Of a DNA stretch of 23,956 nucleotides, positions 14,329 through 22,356 are shown piece by piece. The position numbers and the translations under genes are program-made. Origin of the DNA: JBGLNJ01 sp964353405. Its GTDB lineage: Bacteria; Chloroflexota; Anaerolineae; Fen-1058. Where the stretch lies: NCBI GenBank assembly GCA_964353405.1, contig CAYGWJ010000360.1, positions 1-23,956 on the forward strand. Reading direction: 5' to 3'. Positions within the stretch are counted from its first letter, which is position 1. The number at the start of each line of letters is the position of its first letter. A model generated the notes under the pieces. It did no database searches and had not been told where the DNA came from. It saw only the letters and a list, made by a program, of their open reading frames with translations.

Positions 14329-15579
14329 CTACCACCGTCGTTGCTTGAATGCGAACAACGCCCCGGCCATCACTACGCACATCGCGCCGGCCACGGCATA
14401 CGTCGCGTTGTATCCCGCTGCGCTGGCCAGCGATCCCAACAGCGCACTCCCCAGCCCGATCCATACATCGTTCAGGGTAAACTCGAGGGCGACAACCGTC
14501 CCGCGCAAAGTGATAGGCGCGCCGTCGAGCACGAGCGCATCAATCGCAGTGCGCGCGATGCCCAGCCCCGCGCCGCACGCAAAAGCCACCAGCAAGCTGG
14601 CAACGTCCGACCGCGCGAGCGGGATCGCGGCGAACGCTATGCCGGTCAACAGCATCCCCGGTAACATCACGCGGCTGCGCCCGATGCGGTCGGATAGCCT
14701 GCCGGCCAGCGTCTGCACGGTCAACTGCCCCAGCGCATAGACGCTGTAGAATGCGCCGATGGTATTCAACTGATGCTGTTGCGCCACGAGCGGCCAGAAC
14801 GTGACCATTGCCCCAAAGGCCATGCCCATCGGACTGACAGCGGCTATGCCGGCACGGACGTTCGACAGGGCCAGTGTTTCCTGGAGACCTCGCAAGGGCG
14901 GCGTGCTGATGGCTCGCCTTGCTTCGCGCGACGGCTCGCGAATCAGGAGTGAGACCAGCGCGCACAGCACGCCCGCGGCGGCCGCTGCGCTAAACGCAAC
15001 CGAGAAACCTTGATGCGAGGTGATCCAGTCGCCAGCCAGCGGCCCCACGAGCGCTGCCAGCGCCGTCGAGTTGCCGCCCCAGCCCAAGATCTCGCCTCGC
15101 CGTTCCGACGGGGCCAGGTCTGCCAGCAACGCTTGAAAGCCTGTAGTGAACGCGGCGATGCCAATGCCGCGCAACGCGCTGCCCATCAACACGACCGGGA
15201 TGGCATGTGCCACAGTGTAAAGGATGGGCGCAACGATCGAGATGACCCCGCCTATCACCATCACAGGCCGACGTCCCACGCGGTCGGCCAGTGTCCCGAT
15301 GAACATGCGTGAGAGGACCGCCATGCCCGCAGCCGCCAGCGTCGCCAGTCCATTATCCGCTGGCGTGCCGCCGAGTGAGGCAACGTACAACGGCAGGACG
15401 GGGAACAATGACTGGAGACTGAGCCAGAAGAGGGCATTGGCAAGCAGGGTGAGGAAAAAAGCAAATGGCTTTTCTCCCAACTTCTCCTTCAGCTTTTCCT
15501 CGTACCAGTCGCTCACGTCGCCGCCCGAGTATTTTGCTGAAGAGTTCCAGAAACAGTGGTGCCGGGGTGCGACGGGCAA
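14329..15579 (-). CDS. MFS transporter
   Basis: A polytopic protein of 395-416 residues with about 12 hydrophobic helices. The loop 2-3 signature reads GTLADRVGRRPVMV and its repeat between helices 8 and 9 reads GRLSDRIGRSRVML, both the classic MFS motif A. The layout resembles drug/metabolite efflux members, but the substrate cannot be told. Two starts are possible. TTG at 15579 has GGGAG about 5 nt upstream, and GTG at 15516 gives a start (VSDWYEEKLKEKLGEKP) closer to the first helix but with a weaker ribosome binding site. The longer start overlaps a frame that begins in lepA-derived sequence. Confidence 0.85.
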   Translation of the reverse strand: MPVAPRHHCFWNSSAKYSGGDVSDWYEEKLKEKLGEKPFAFFLTLLANALFWLSLQSLFPVLPLYVASLGGTPADNGLATLAAAGMAVLSRMFIGTLADRVGRRPVMVIGGVISIVAPILYTVAHAIPVVLMGSALRGIGIAAFTTGFQALLADLAPSERRGEILGWGGNSTALAALVGPLAGDWITSHQGFSVAFSAAAAAGVLCALVSLLIREPSREARRAISTPPLRGLQETLALSNVRAGIAAVSPMGMAFGAMVTFWPLVAQQHQLNTIGAFYSVYALGQLTVQTLAGRLSDRIGRSRVMLPGMLLTGIAFAAIPLARSDVASLLVAFACGAGLGIARTAIDALVLDGAPITLRGTVVALEFTLNDVWIGLGSALLGSLASAAGYNATYAVAGAMCVVMAGALFAFKQRRW

Positions 15580-15607
15580 AAGGCTCCCACAGGAAGAAGG
15601 ACAAATT

Positions 15608-15670
15608 GAGTCGGCACTTGCTGGCTGTGTGCTTTTTCAGCAGCTTGCGCTTGCGAGTGATGTCGCCGAC
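15608..15670 (-). pseudogene. Fragment of a second lepA (3' region)
   Basis: Minus-strand codons from 15667 read GDITRKRKLL, then KKHTASKCRL. The intact LepA has GDITRKRKLL followed by EKQKAGKRRL near its C-terminus (16560-16619). I count 15 of 20 residues identical, with the first ten all identical, but only about 41 of 60 bases match because most codons differ synonymously. This is an old, diverged lepA copy reduced to about 20 codons; upstream sequence is now the toxin gene and downstream sequence is unrelated. Confidence 0.7.
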
Positions 15671-15674
15671 ATGG

Positions 15675-16127
15675 TCACAGATTCGTAAACTGGTTCAAGT
15701 CTTTGGGCCAGGGTAACATACCTGTATCTTGCGTTGCCTGCCACAGTTGACGATCGAAGGTTGCCAGCGTGACCTCTTCGCCAAGTGTCTCTTTCCAAAA
15801 GAACGCTGTCGCCAGGTGCATGGCGTCGTAACCACGCAACCCGTGTTCCCATGCCAGCGCATCCGCTCGTGCCGCGATGGCCTCTGTAGGCTGCACACGT
15901 ATAAAGTCTGCCCATTGAGACCGAAAGACGCGCAGAGCCCCGGATGCCTCACCGCGCGTCAACACTTTGAGTCTCACAGCCTTGCCCAGCGCTGCGGCAA
16001 CCTCGGCGCGGCTGATCAGAGATGACCCCACAATTTCTGCTTGCGCGATCAAGTGGCGCACATCAGTCGAGCCGACTTCTGCAACATAGCGTTTGACCAG
16101 AGCACTGGCGTCGAGGTAGACAATCAT
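15675..16127 (-). CDS. PIN-domain ribonuclease toxin (VapC-like)
   Basis: A 150-residue PIN-domain protein. The four acidic catalytic positions are visible: D6 in YLDASALVKRY, E42 in SRAEV, D101 in GYDAMHLATA and D125 in ATFDRQLW. These coordinate Mg2+ for single-strand RNA cleavage, typically of tRNA or rRNA in VapC toxins. The ATG overlaps the antitoxin stop by 4 bp (ATGA), the normal antitoxin-first arrangement. Activity should be blocked by the antitoxin and by autorepression of the shared promoter. All four acidic residues are intact, so the toxin is probably active. Its 3' end runs directly into the lepA fragment. Confidence 0.93.
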   Translation of the reverse strand: MIVYLDASALVKRYVAEVGSTDVRHLIAQAEIVGSSLISRAEVAAALGKAVRLKVLTRGEASGALRVFRSQWADFIRVQPTEAIAARADALAWEHGLRGYDAMHLATAFFWKETLGEEVTLATFDRQLWQATQDTGMLPWPKDLNQFTNL

Positions 16128-16399
16128 TCGCGATCCTCCACCAGCAAATCAGCTACGGTGCGCTTGCCGCGCGCATGTGCAACAGGCCGCATTGGGGCGA
16201 GTTTCTTACCGCTCCAGGCAATCAGCCCAGCCTGGGCCATTGCCCGCAAGCGGTCATCGAGAGATTGGGCTGCCGGGATGATGCGTCCCACCGGTTGTCC
16301 GTGTTCGGTGATAACGATCGTCTGCCCGGCCTTGACCTGTCGCAGGTACTCGCTCAATCGGGTTTTGAGATCTCGCACACCCACACTCATTTCGTCCAT
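16124..16399 (-). CDS. Phd/YefM-family antitoxin
   Basis: A product of 91 residues from the ATG at 16399, chosen because AGGAGG lies 5 nt upstream; an in-frame start 15 bp earlier lacks a ribosome binding site. The N-terminal half, MSVGVRDLKTRLSEYLRQVKAGQTIVITEHGQPVGRIIP, is characteristic in pattern (V-x-x-L-K-x-x-L-S-E, then I-T-E-H-G-x-P-V) of Phd/YefM DNA-binding domains. The C-terminal tail (about 60-91), rich in Arg and ending in VADLLVEDRE, should wrap around and inhibit the PIN toxin. It probably represses its own promoter through the palindrome at 16435-16454. Confidence 0.9.
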   Translation of the reverse strand: MDEMSVGVRDLKTRLSEYLRQVKAGQTIVITEHGQPVGRIIPAAQSLDDRLRAMAQAGLIAWSGKKLAPMRPVAHARGKRTVADLLVEDRE

Positions 16400-16434
16400 C
16401 GCCGCCTCCTGCAACGGCTATCCAGTCCATGTGG

Positions 16435-16467
16435 CTACATTATACACAATGTAGTCACTCATCACAA
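16435..16467 (-). promoter_or_regulatory. Toxin-antitoxin promoter with palindromic operator
   Basis: Minus strand: TTGTGA (16462-16467), 17-nt spacer, TATAAT (16439-16444). A perfect 7-bp inverted repeat, CTACATT and AATGTAG with 6 nt between (16435-16454), covers the -10 box and is the likely antitoxin binding site. Confidence 0.75.
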
Positions 16468-16490
16468 GCAGGCCATAAGGCTGATTGCTT

Positions 16491-18299
16491 CTATTCTTCT
16501 CCGACGCGCAAGATCGCCATAAACGCTTCTTGCGGCACTTCGACGCTGCCGATCATTTTGAGCCGCCGTTTGCCGGCTTTCTGCTTCTCCAACAGTTTTC
16601 TCTTTCTCGTAATATCCCCACCATAGCATTTCGCCGTGACGTCTTTCCTGACCGGTTTGACGTTGGCGCGGCTGATGACGCGTCCACTCGCCGTCGCCTG
16701 GATCGGCACGAGGAATTGCTGGCGCGGGATGAGGTCTTTGAGCTTGCTGATGATCGCCTGGCCTTTGTGGTAGGCCATATCCTTGTGGACAATCATCGTG
16801 AGCGCGTCCACAGGAACTTCATTGACGAGCACGTTCAATCGAGTCAGCTCGCCGGGGCGATAACCTTCAAAGGTGTAATCGAACGAGGCATAGCCGCGCG
16901 TGCGCGCTTTGAGTTGGTCGTGAAAGTCCACAATGATTTCCGAAAGCGGAATGTGATACGTGATCATCACACGCGTCGGGTCGAGGTATTCCATGCCTTC
17001 CTGCGCGCCGTGCCGTTTCGTCACCAGGTCAAGCACCGGGCCGACGTACTCTGTGGGTGTAAAAACTTGAATCTTCATCCACGGCTCGCGGATTTCTTTG
17101 AACGTGCCCTCTTCCGGCAAATCCACCGGGCTTTTGATGGTGATGAGGGTGTCGTTCATCATCACCACTTCGTACTCGACGCTGGGGGCTGTCGCCAGAA
17201 TATCAAGGTCGTATTCGCGCTCCAGCCGCTCTTGAATAATGTCCAGGTGAAACAGTCCCAGGAATCCACAGCGGAACCCGTAACCGAGCGCCTGCGAAGT
17301 CTCGGGTTGATATTGGAGCGAGGCATCGTTGAGTTGGAGTTTTTCGAGCGCGTCCTTGAGCTCGCTATAGTCGTCGGCATCCACCGGGTAAAACGATGCG
17401 AACACCATGGGCTTGGCGGGACGGTAGCCGGGCAGGGGAGCGCTGGCGGGATGCTCCTTGGTCGTGAACGTGTCGCCCACATGACAATCTCGCACGGTCT
17501 TGAGTCCTGTTGCCACATAACCTACTTGGCCCGCGACGAGCGAATCGGTCGGCTGCATCTTGGGCGCAAACTTGCCGATCTCGATGGGCTCAACATCCAC
17601 GCCCGTGGCGAACAGGCGCAGCTTGGCGCGCTTGTCAATCCGTCCCTCGACGACGCGCACGTAGGCAATGACACCCTTGAATGAATCATAGTGACTGTCA
17701 AAGATGAGCGCGCGCAAGGGCGCTCCGGGATCACCTTTCGGGTGCGGCACGCGCTTGACGATGGCTTCCAGCAGTTCGTCCACGCCCTGGCCGGTCTTGG
17801 CGCTCACATGCAGTATGTCGGCGGCGGGTGTGCCCAAGATATGCTCGATCTCGCCCGCAACAAGCTCAGGCTGCGCAGAGACCAGGTCAATCTTGTTGAG
17901 CACCGGAATCATTTCAAGACCAGCCTCGATCGCGAGGTAGAGGTGCGAAAGTGTTTGCGCTTCGACACCTTGCGTGGCGTCCACGACCAGCACTGCGCCT
18001 TCGGCGGCGGCCAGCACGCGGCTGATCTCGTATTGAAAGTCAACGTGACCGGGGCCATCCAGCATGTTCAGTTCGAACTCTTGCCCGTCGCGCGCCTTGT
18101 AGTGCATCTGCACGGCGGATGCTTTGATGGTGACGCCTTTTTCGCGCTCCAGGTCCATCGTGTCGAGCACTTGCTCGGTCATCTCGCGCGCGGTGAGCGT
18201 GCCGGTCAATTCCAACAACCGGTCGGCCAGCGTGGACTTGCCGTGGTCAATGTGTCCCAGTAGGCAAAAATCCCGAATATGGGATGGGTCGTAAGCCAT
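16491..18299 (-). CDS. lepA: Elongation factor 4 (LepA), translation GTPase
   Basis: A ribosome-associated GTPase that remodels the elongating or initiating ribosome. From the ATG at 18299 it is 602 residues, the normal length. Upstream in-frame extension is rejected because AAGGA lies 6 nt before this ATG and homologues begin at YDPSHIRDFCLLGHIDHG. Visible elements are G1 GHIDHGKS (15-22), G3 DGPGH (81-85), G4 NKID (135-138) and the LepA-specific C-terminus with KCYGGDITRKRKLLEKQK and the final EAFMAIL. G3 reads DGPGH where the family usually has DTPGH. It follows the clamp-like gene by 116 bp and precedes the toxin-antitoxin promoter. Confidence 0.96.
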   Translation of the reverse strand: MAYDPSHIRDFCLLGHIDHGKSTLADRLLELTGTLTAREMTEQVLDTMDLEREKGVTIKASAVQMHYKARDGQEFELNMLDGPGHVDFQYEISRVLAAAEGAVLVVDATQGVEAQTLSHLYLAIEAGLEMIPVLNKIDLVSAQPELVAGEIEHILGTPAADILHVSAKTGQGVDELLEAIVKRVPHPKGDPGAPLRALIFDSHYDSFKGVIAYVRVVEGRIDKRAKLRLFATGVDVEPIEIGKFAPKMQPTDSLVAGQVGYVATGLKTVRDCHVGDTFTTKEHPASAPLPGYRPAKPMVFASFYPVDADDYSELKDALEKLQLNDASLQYQPETSQALGYGFRCGFLGLFHLDIIQERLEREYDLDILATAPSVEYEVVMMNDTLITIKSPVDLPEEGTFKEIREPWMKIQVFTPTEYVGPVLDLVTKRHGAQEGMEYLDPTRVMITYHIPLSEIIVDFHDQLKARTRGYASFDYTFEGYRPGELTRLNVLVNEVPVDALTMIVHKDMAYHKGQAIISKLKDLIPRQQFLVPIQATASGRVISRANVKPVRKDVTAKCYGGDITRKRKLLEKQKAGKRRLKMIGSVEVPQEAFMAILRVGEE

Positions 18300-18415
18300 T
18301 TCCATTCCTTCAGTTGAAATCAAAAGACACTCCAGGAGACGAGCAAGCCGGTCGTAGGTCGGTTCTCCTTTGGAGCAAACGTCGTCATCGGGAGTTGTGT
18401 GCTCAGGGTAGCCGG

Positions 18416-19192
18416 CTATTGTTGCGCCGCTGGCAAAGGATACAGTTTCTGCGTCTCCATCCCGATGGACAGCAGCGCGCATCGCATGTGCCAGCCCTCG
18501 TGATTGGCCAGCAGGGTCAGCACGGCGCGGCGACCTATCGGCAACGGCATCATCCCCACGCGCAGCGTGTTGCTTTTGACAAGTTCCAAAGCGCGGATGA
18601 GGAGGCGGGGATCAAAGTAATACGCGCCCGAAGCCCCGTGGATGATGGTGCGCCCATCGAGCGTCAGGCGGCTGGCCGAAAAGTCCACCAAGATCGCCAG
18701 CTTTTCTTTGGGCAGATTATGTGTGACCTGTAAACTGCCCAGGTGGGCGACCGCTTGATGTGCCGCGTCAGACAGGCCAAGATAGTCAATGTCAATCATC
18801 GTTGGGGGCAGGGCGAGCATCTGAGGAAATTCTGGCGGAACCAGGAACTGGCGCAGGTCGTCGCGCCAGCGCAACTCGTATTGGCCCCGCTCGTCCGTCA
18901 GCCCCAAAACCACCTGTTGGCCGACAGTGGCGAGCGTTATCTTTCCGAGTCCCTGGCCAAGCATACTGGTGAGCAAGTGGATGGCCAGCCGGGGAAAGAC
19001 GTAAAAGCGAGGCTCGGCCCGGCCGGTCATCGGATGTTCCCATGACACCATCATCCGCAGTCCGGTAATACCGATGAAACGGATGGAGGTAGGCCCGATG
19101 ACGCACAACAGCGTCTCGCCGCTGCGTGTCATGGCTCGCTTCAACCCACTCCGCATGATGCGCGGCTCGACTTCAATCGGCGCTAGGTTCAT
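18416..19192 (-). CDS. Unrecognised protein, possibly sliding-clamp-like
   Basis: About 258 residues from the ATG at 19192; a TTG 24 bp earlier is an alternative start, and neither has a convincing ribosome binding site. No signal peptide or membrane helix is visible. I do not recognise a named family. The layout hints at a DNA clamp: an N-terminal LKRAMTRSG-like helix, a strand-rich middle with a helix (PRLAIHLLTSML) and an FP segment before about residue 120, and a C-terminal block FDPRLLIRALELVKSNTLRVGM resembling the last domain of beta clamps (F-N-x-x-Y-L-L-D-A-L). This is weak, pattern-level evidence. It is 30 bp after the histidine kinase gene and probably in the tlyA operon. Confidence 0.6.
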   Translation of the reverse strand: MNLAPIEVEPRIMRSGLKRAMTRSGETLLCVIGPTSIRFIGITGLRMMVSWEHPMTGRAEPRFYVFPRLAIHLLTSMLGQGLGKITLATVGQQVVLGLTDERGQYELRWRDDLRQFLVPPEFPQMLALPPTMIDIDYLGLSDAAHQAVAHLGSLQVTHNLPKEKLAILVDFSASRLTLDGRTIIHGASGAYYFDPRLLIRALELVKSNTLRVGMMPLPIGRRAVLTLLANHEGWHMRCALLSIGMETQKLYPLPAAQQ

Positions 19193-19222
19193 ATGATTCT
19201 GGTCCGTTTCTAACAATTCCTG

Positions 19223-20515
19223 CTAATTCGCCCAAGCTGGCAGGGCGTCTTTAGCGGGAAGGGTGAAGGTAAATCGGCTGCCTTTGCCTTCGACACTTTC
19301 GACCCAGATGCGCCCGCCGTGCAATTCGACCAACTCTTTGGCGATAGACAGGCCCAGCCCCATCCCACCGTGGCGGCGTGTGAGGTGCGGCTCAGCCTGG
19401 TAGAACCGCTCAAAGATACGGTCCAGTTGCGCTTTTGGAACGCCGATACCCGAGTCAATCACCGACACTCGCACTTTATCATTGCGCAGCTCAGCCTGTA
19501 CCGAGATGCGCCCGCCGTCCGGTGTGAACTTGATCGCGTTGGTCAACAAGTTGTTCAGCACGATGGTGATTTGCGTGCGATCGGCGCTCACGGTCACCGG
19601 CGCGGACGGCAGTTGGAACGCAATCGTCTGGCCCTTGGCTGTCGCCAGACTATCACAGTCCGCGCAGACGCTCCAGATCAACTCTTGCAGCTCGAAGGCT
19701 GATCGCTGCGGCGCACTCTGGCCCGTCTCCAGTTGACGCAGGTTGACCATGTTCTCGATCAGTCCGCGCAGGTGCAAGGCCGCTTGCACGACGACATCCA
19801 GTTTTTCCGCCGCTGCGCCGCCGGCATCGTCTTTCAACATCGTGGCGTAGCCCAAGACCAAGGCCAGCGGTGTTCGCAGCTCGTGGCTGGCGACGGCGAT
19901 AAAATCGCTCTTGAGCTTGTCCAGCTCACCGAGTTTCTTGTAGGCTTTTTGGAGTGCGCCGACCATCTGCGCGTTCTGGATGGCGATGGCGGCCTGCGCG
20001 GCCAGCGTGCTGAGCACCTGCGTGTCTTCGTCGGTGAACGGTACGTCGCCGTGCTTGTTCAGCGCTTCCAGCACGCCGATGCTGCGGCTCTTGATAGACA
20101 GCGGCACACCCAGAATGGTGCGAGTGTGAAAATCAATCGCCTTGCCTATGCCGTCATAGTGGCGCGGGTCGAGATTGGCTTTCGTGACAAGCACAGGCTG
20201 GCCAGATTTGAAAATAGATCCAGCCACGCTGCCTTCTACGGGCACCGTCTTGCGCGCGAGCTGTTCCGAATTGGCGCCCGTGGCCGCCGCAAAACTCAAC
20301 TTGCCTGACTTTTCATCATACAACAAAATCGAGGCTGCTTCGGTATCGGTCAACTCGGCCGCCGCGCGGATGATTTCCTGGAGCAATGGCTCCAACTCTA
20401 GTGTGGAGGTCAACTGCTGGTTGATTTCGAGGATGCGCGAGAGTCTTTGCGCTTGGCGCTTGAACTGCTCCAGTTCGCCAGTGCTTGTCTTGGGCCGCTG
20501 AGGATCGAGTGCCAT
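19223..20515 (-). CDS. GAF-domain sensor histidine kinase
   Basis: A soluble kinase of 430 residues without membrane helices. A short coiled coil (about 14-45) leads to a GAF domain (about 45-185) that may bind a small ligand or chromophore. HisKA carries the phospho-accepting H211 in SHELRTPLAL. The HATPase_c domain shows the N box NNLLTNAIKFTP, G1 DSGIGVP, F box IFERFYQ and G2 GGMGLGLSIAKELV, so ATP binding and autophosphorylation should be intact. No response regulator lies nearby, so its partner is elsewhere. I prefer the ATG at 20515, which overlaps the tlyA stop (TGATG) with GGAG 7 nt upstream, over the GTG one codon earlier. Confidence 0.94.
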   Translation of the reverse strand: MALDPQRPKTSTGELEQFKRQAQRLSRILEINQQLTSTLELEPLLQEIIRAAAELTDTEAASILLYDEKSGKLSFAAATGANSEQLARKTVPVEGSVAGSIFKSGQPVLVTKANLDPRHYDGIGKAIDFHTRTILGVPLSIKSRSIGVLEALNKHGDVPFTDEDTQVLSTLAAQAAIAIQNAQMVGALQKAYKKLGELDKLKSDFIAVASHELRTPLALVLGYATMLKDDAGGAAAEKLDVVVQAALHLRGLIENMVNLRQLETGQSAPQRSAFELQELIWSVCADCDSLATAKGQTIAFQLPSAPVTVSADRTQITIVLNNLLTNAIKFTPDGGRISVQAELRNDKVRVSVIDSGIGVPKAQLDRIFERFYQAEPHLTRRHGGMGLGLSIAKELVELHGGRIWVESVEGKGSRFTFTLPAKDALPAWAN

Positions 20516-21321
20516 CACTCTGCTCCGTCTGCGTGGACATCGTCACGCGCGCACGATGATGCCATCACTTCGATCTGATCAGCTTCGCTGAGCGGCACCC
20601 CGCGTCTAAAGTGTGCCAGGAATTCTACATTGCCGGCCGGGCCTGTCATGGGTGAGCGAATCGCTCCGAGTGGCGTGAGCCCTTGTGCGTTGGCCCACGT
20701 CAGCACACGCCTCAGCACGCCCATGTGAACGGCCGGGTCGCGCACGACGCCACCTTTGTCCACTTGATCTCGCCCTGCTTCGAACTGCGGTTTGACGAGC
20801 GTCACAACCTGCCCATCGGGCTTGAGCCAGCCATACACCTTCGGCAGAATCAGCGCCAGCGAGATGAACGACGCATCTACCGTTGTCAGGTCAACCGGCT
20901 CCGGAAGCGATTCAAGGTAGCGCGCATTGGTCCGCTCCATGACGACCACGCGCGGGTCCCGGCGCAGTTTCCAGGCAAGCTGGCCGTAGCCCACGTCAAT
21001 GGCATAGACGCGGGCCGCGCCGCGCTGTAACAGGCAATCGGTAAAGCCTCCCGTGGACGCGCCGACGTCGGCGCAAGTCAGGTCAGAAACATCCAGCGCA
21101 AAGGCGTCGAGCGCAGCCTCGAGCTTGAGGCCTCCCCGGCTCACGTGCGGCAATCCCCGGCGAATGTGGATGCGCGCATCAATGGGCGCCGGCATCCCCG
21201 GCTTGTCCGCGCGGTTCTCGCCGATGAACACCTCGCCGGCCAGAATCAGTTTTTGCGCGGCGTTACGGCTTTCCGCCAGTCCGCGCATCACCAGGAGCAC
21301 ATCGAGCCTTTCTTTCCCCAC
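20515..21321 (-). CDS. tlyA: TlyA-family rRNA (cytidine-2'-O)-methyltransferase
   Basis: In mycobacteria TlyA methylates the 2'-O of C1409 in 16S rRNA and C1920 in 23S rRNA; related short forms modify only one site. Here an S4 RNA-binding domain (about 1-60, beginning KERLDVLLVMRGLAESR) precedes an FtsJ-type Rossmann fold with SAM motif DVGASTGGFTDCLL. The expected catalytic pattern is visible in SRGGLKLEAAL (K), VDASFIS (D), VKPQFEAGRD (K) and GNVEFLAH (E). The ribosomal targets in this organism are inferred. From the GTG at 21321 the protein is 268 residues. A longer TTG start at 21348 would lie inside the promoter, so it is rejected. The mRNA may be leaderless. Confidence 0.9.
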   Translation of the reverse strand: MGKERLDVLLVMRGLAESRNAAQKLILAGEVFIGENRADKPGMPAPIDARIHIRRGLPHVSRGGLKLEAALDAFALDVSDLTCADVGASTGGFTDCLLQRGAARVYAIDVGYGQLAWKLRRDPRVVVMERTNARYLESLPEPVDLTTVDASFISLALILPKVYGWLKPDGQVVTLVKPQFEAGRDQVDKGGVVRDPAVHMGVLRRVLTWANAQGLTPLGAIRSPMTGPAGNVEFLAHFRRGVPLSEADQIEVMASSCARDDVHADGAE

Positions 21322-21327
21322 TTGTCT

Positions 21328-21356
21328 AGCATAGCTTAAACTGCGCAATTGGTCAA
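21328..21356 (-). promoter_or_regulatory. tlyA promoter placed for a leaderless transcript
   Basis: Minus strand: TTGACC (21351-21356), 17-nt spacer, TATGCT (21328-21333). The expected start of transcription, about 7 nt further on, coincides with the GTG start codon at 21321, and no Shine-Dalgarno is present. Confidence 0.65.
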
Positions 21357-21393
21357 ATCTGGTGATGACCCTATTGGATGATCTGCAAGAGAG

Positions 21394-22356
21394 TTAAGGT
21401 TTGCGCGTCACCGACGCGGTCGCTGTGAAAGCAGGTGTCGCTGCCAGCGTCAAAGTGAGGGTAGGGCTGGGGCCGGGCGTGACCGTTGGCGTGGGCGTGG
21501 GCGGAATTGGGCGGAACGTCAACTGCCACGAAGCCATGATCGTCTGAGCGGCATCGGCCGAAGGACACTGCTCCGTCTTGAGTCCTTTGACCAGCGGCAA
21601 GGCCGACTCGGCCACCGCCACGTCATAGGCAATGCCGGGTTGCACGTCAAAGTCGCCGTAGCCGGGTCCCTCCTCCGGTTTGAGGCCGGTCACAAAACGA
21701 TCTGCGCCGCCTTCGAAAGTCACCCACACATCAACACCCGGAACTCCCTTGGCCTTTTCATCCTCGATCAAGACACGAATTTGAGCCGGGCCTGGCTCGC
21801 ACACGCGCTCCCGGCTGATGAGCAGATACACCGACAAGGGCGCGGCCGTGGGCGTAAAAGTGGGTAGCGGCGTCGGCGTGTCGGGCAATGCAAACGTCGG
21901 CACAGGCGAAGGGGTCGGCTCAAGGCTCGGGGTCGCCGATGGCAACGCCGTCGGTGTGGGAACCGGCGCGACCGTTGCCACCGGTGTGGCAAGATACACA
22001 ATCATTCGCATCGTGCGAACGCCAAGCCGATCGGACATTTTGGACATGGCGCGCAATATGCTCGCGGGACGGCCCTCGGCGATGGTCCTGTCCGTCACCT
22101 CGGAGAATTGGCGGTTGACATTTGGATCGCGCAACGCGCCCAGCCGGAAACTGACGCGCGTCCAGTCGTTCTCAAACGCGAACGACGCGCCCACCAGTTG
22201 CAGGTAGGTCGGGCGAAATTCCACACGCAACTCGGAAGGCTCGACTGAGGTATATTCGACCGGGCTGATGAACCACGCAAACACCAGTCCGCCGATCAGC
22301 CCGATGGCTGAGGCGATGAGAAAGACGAAAAGTGCGCGAGGTCGTCCGTCAGTCAT
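21394..22356 (-). CDS. Membrane-anchored protein with Thr/Pro-rich stalks and an Ig-like domain
   Basis: A 320-residue protein of unknown function. One N-terminal membrane helix (about 9-30) is followed by a helical region (about 40-118) that resembles the neighbouring 22353-22712 product. A stalk rich in Thr and Pro (124-173) leads to a beta-rich domain (175-282). There GVDVWVTFEGGADRFVTGLKPE precedes GPGYGDF, a pattern I associate with small extracellular Ig/CNA-B-like domains in Chloroflexota; C186 and C264 could form a disulfide. A second Thr/Pro stalk ends the protein without a sorting motif. Its ATG overlaps the upstream stop (ATGA). A surface or cell-wall role is inferred. Confidence 0.8.
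   Translation of the reverse strand: MTDGRPRALFVFLIASAIGLIGGLVFAWFISPVEYTSVEPSELRVEFRPTYLQLVGASFAFENDWTRVSFRLGALRDPNVNRQFSEVTDRTIAEGRPASILRAMSKMSDRLGVRTMRMIVYLATPVATVAPVPTPTALPSATPSLEPTPSPVPTFALPDTPTPLPTFTPTAAPLSVYLLISRERVCEPGPAQIRVLIEDEKAKGVPGVDVWVTFEGGADRFVTGLKPEEGPGYGDFDVQPGIAYDVAVAESALPLVKGLKTEQCPSADAAQTIMASWQLTFRPIPPTPTPTVTPGPSPTLTLTLAATPAFTATASVTRKP

Noticed and set aside
17691..18263. Plus-strand open frame opposite lepA
   Set aside because: Antisense to the conserved GTPase domain of LepA; composition is that of a shadow frame.
18300..18482. Sixty-codon N-terminal extension of LepA
   Set aside because: The family begins at YDPSHIRDF; a good ribosome binding site precedes the ATG at 18299, and the extension overlaps the end of the preceding gene.
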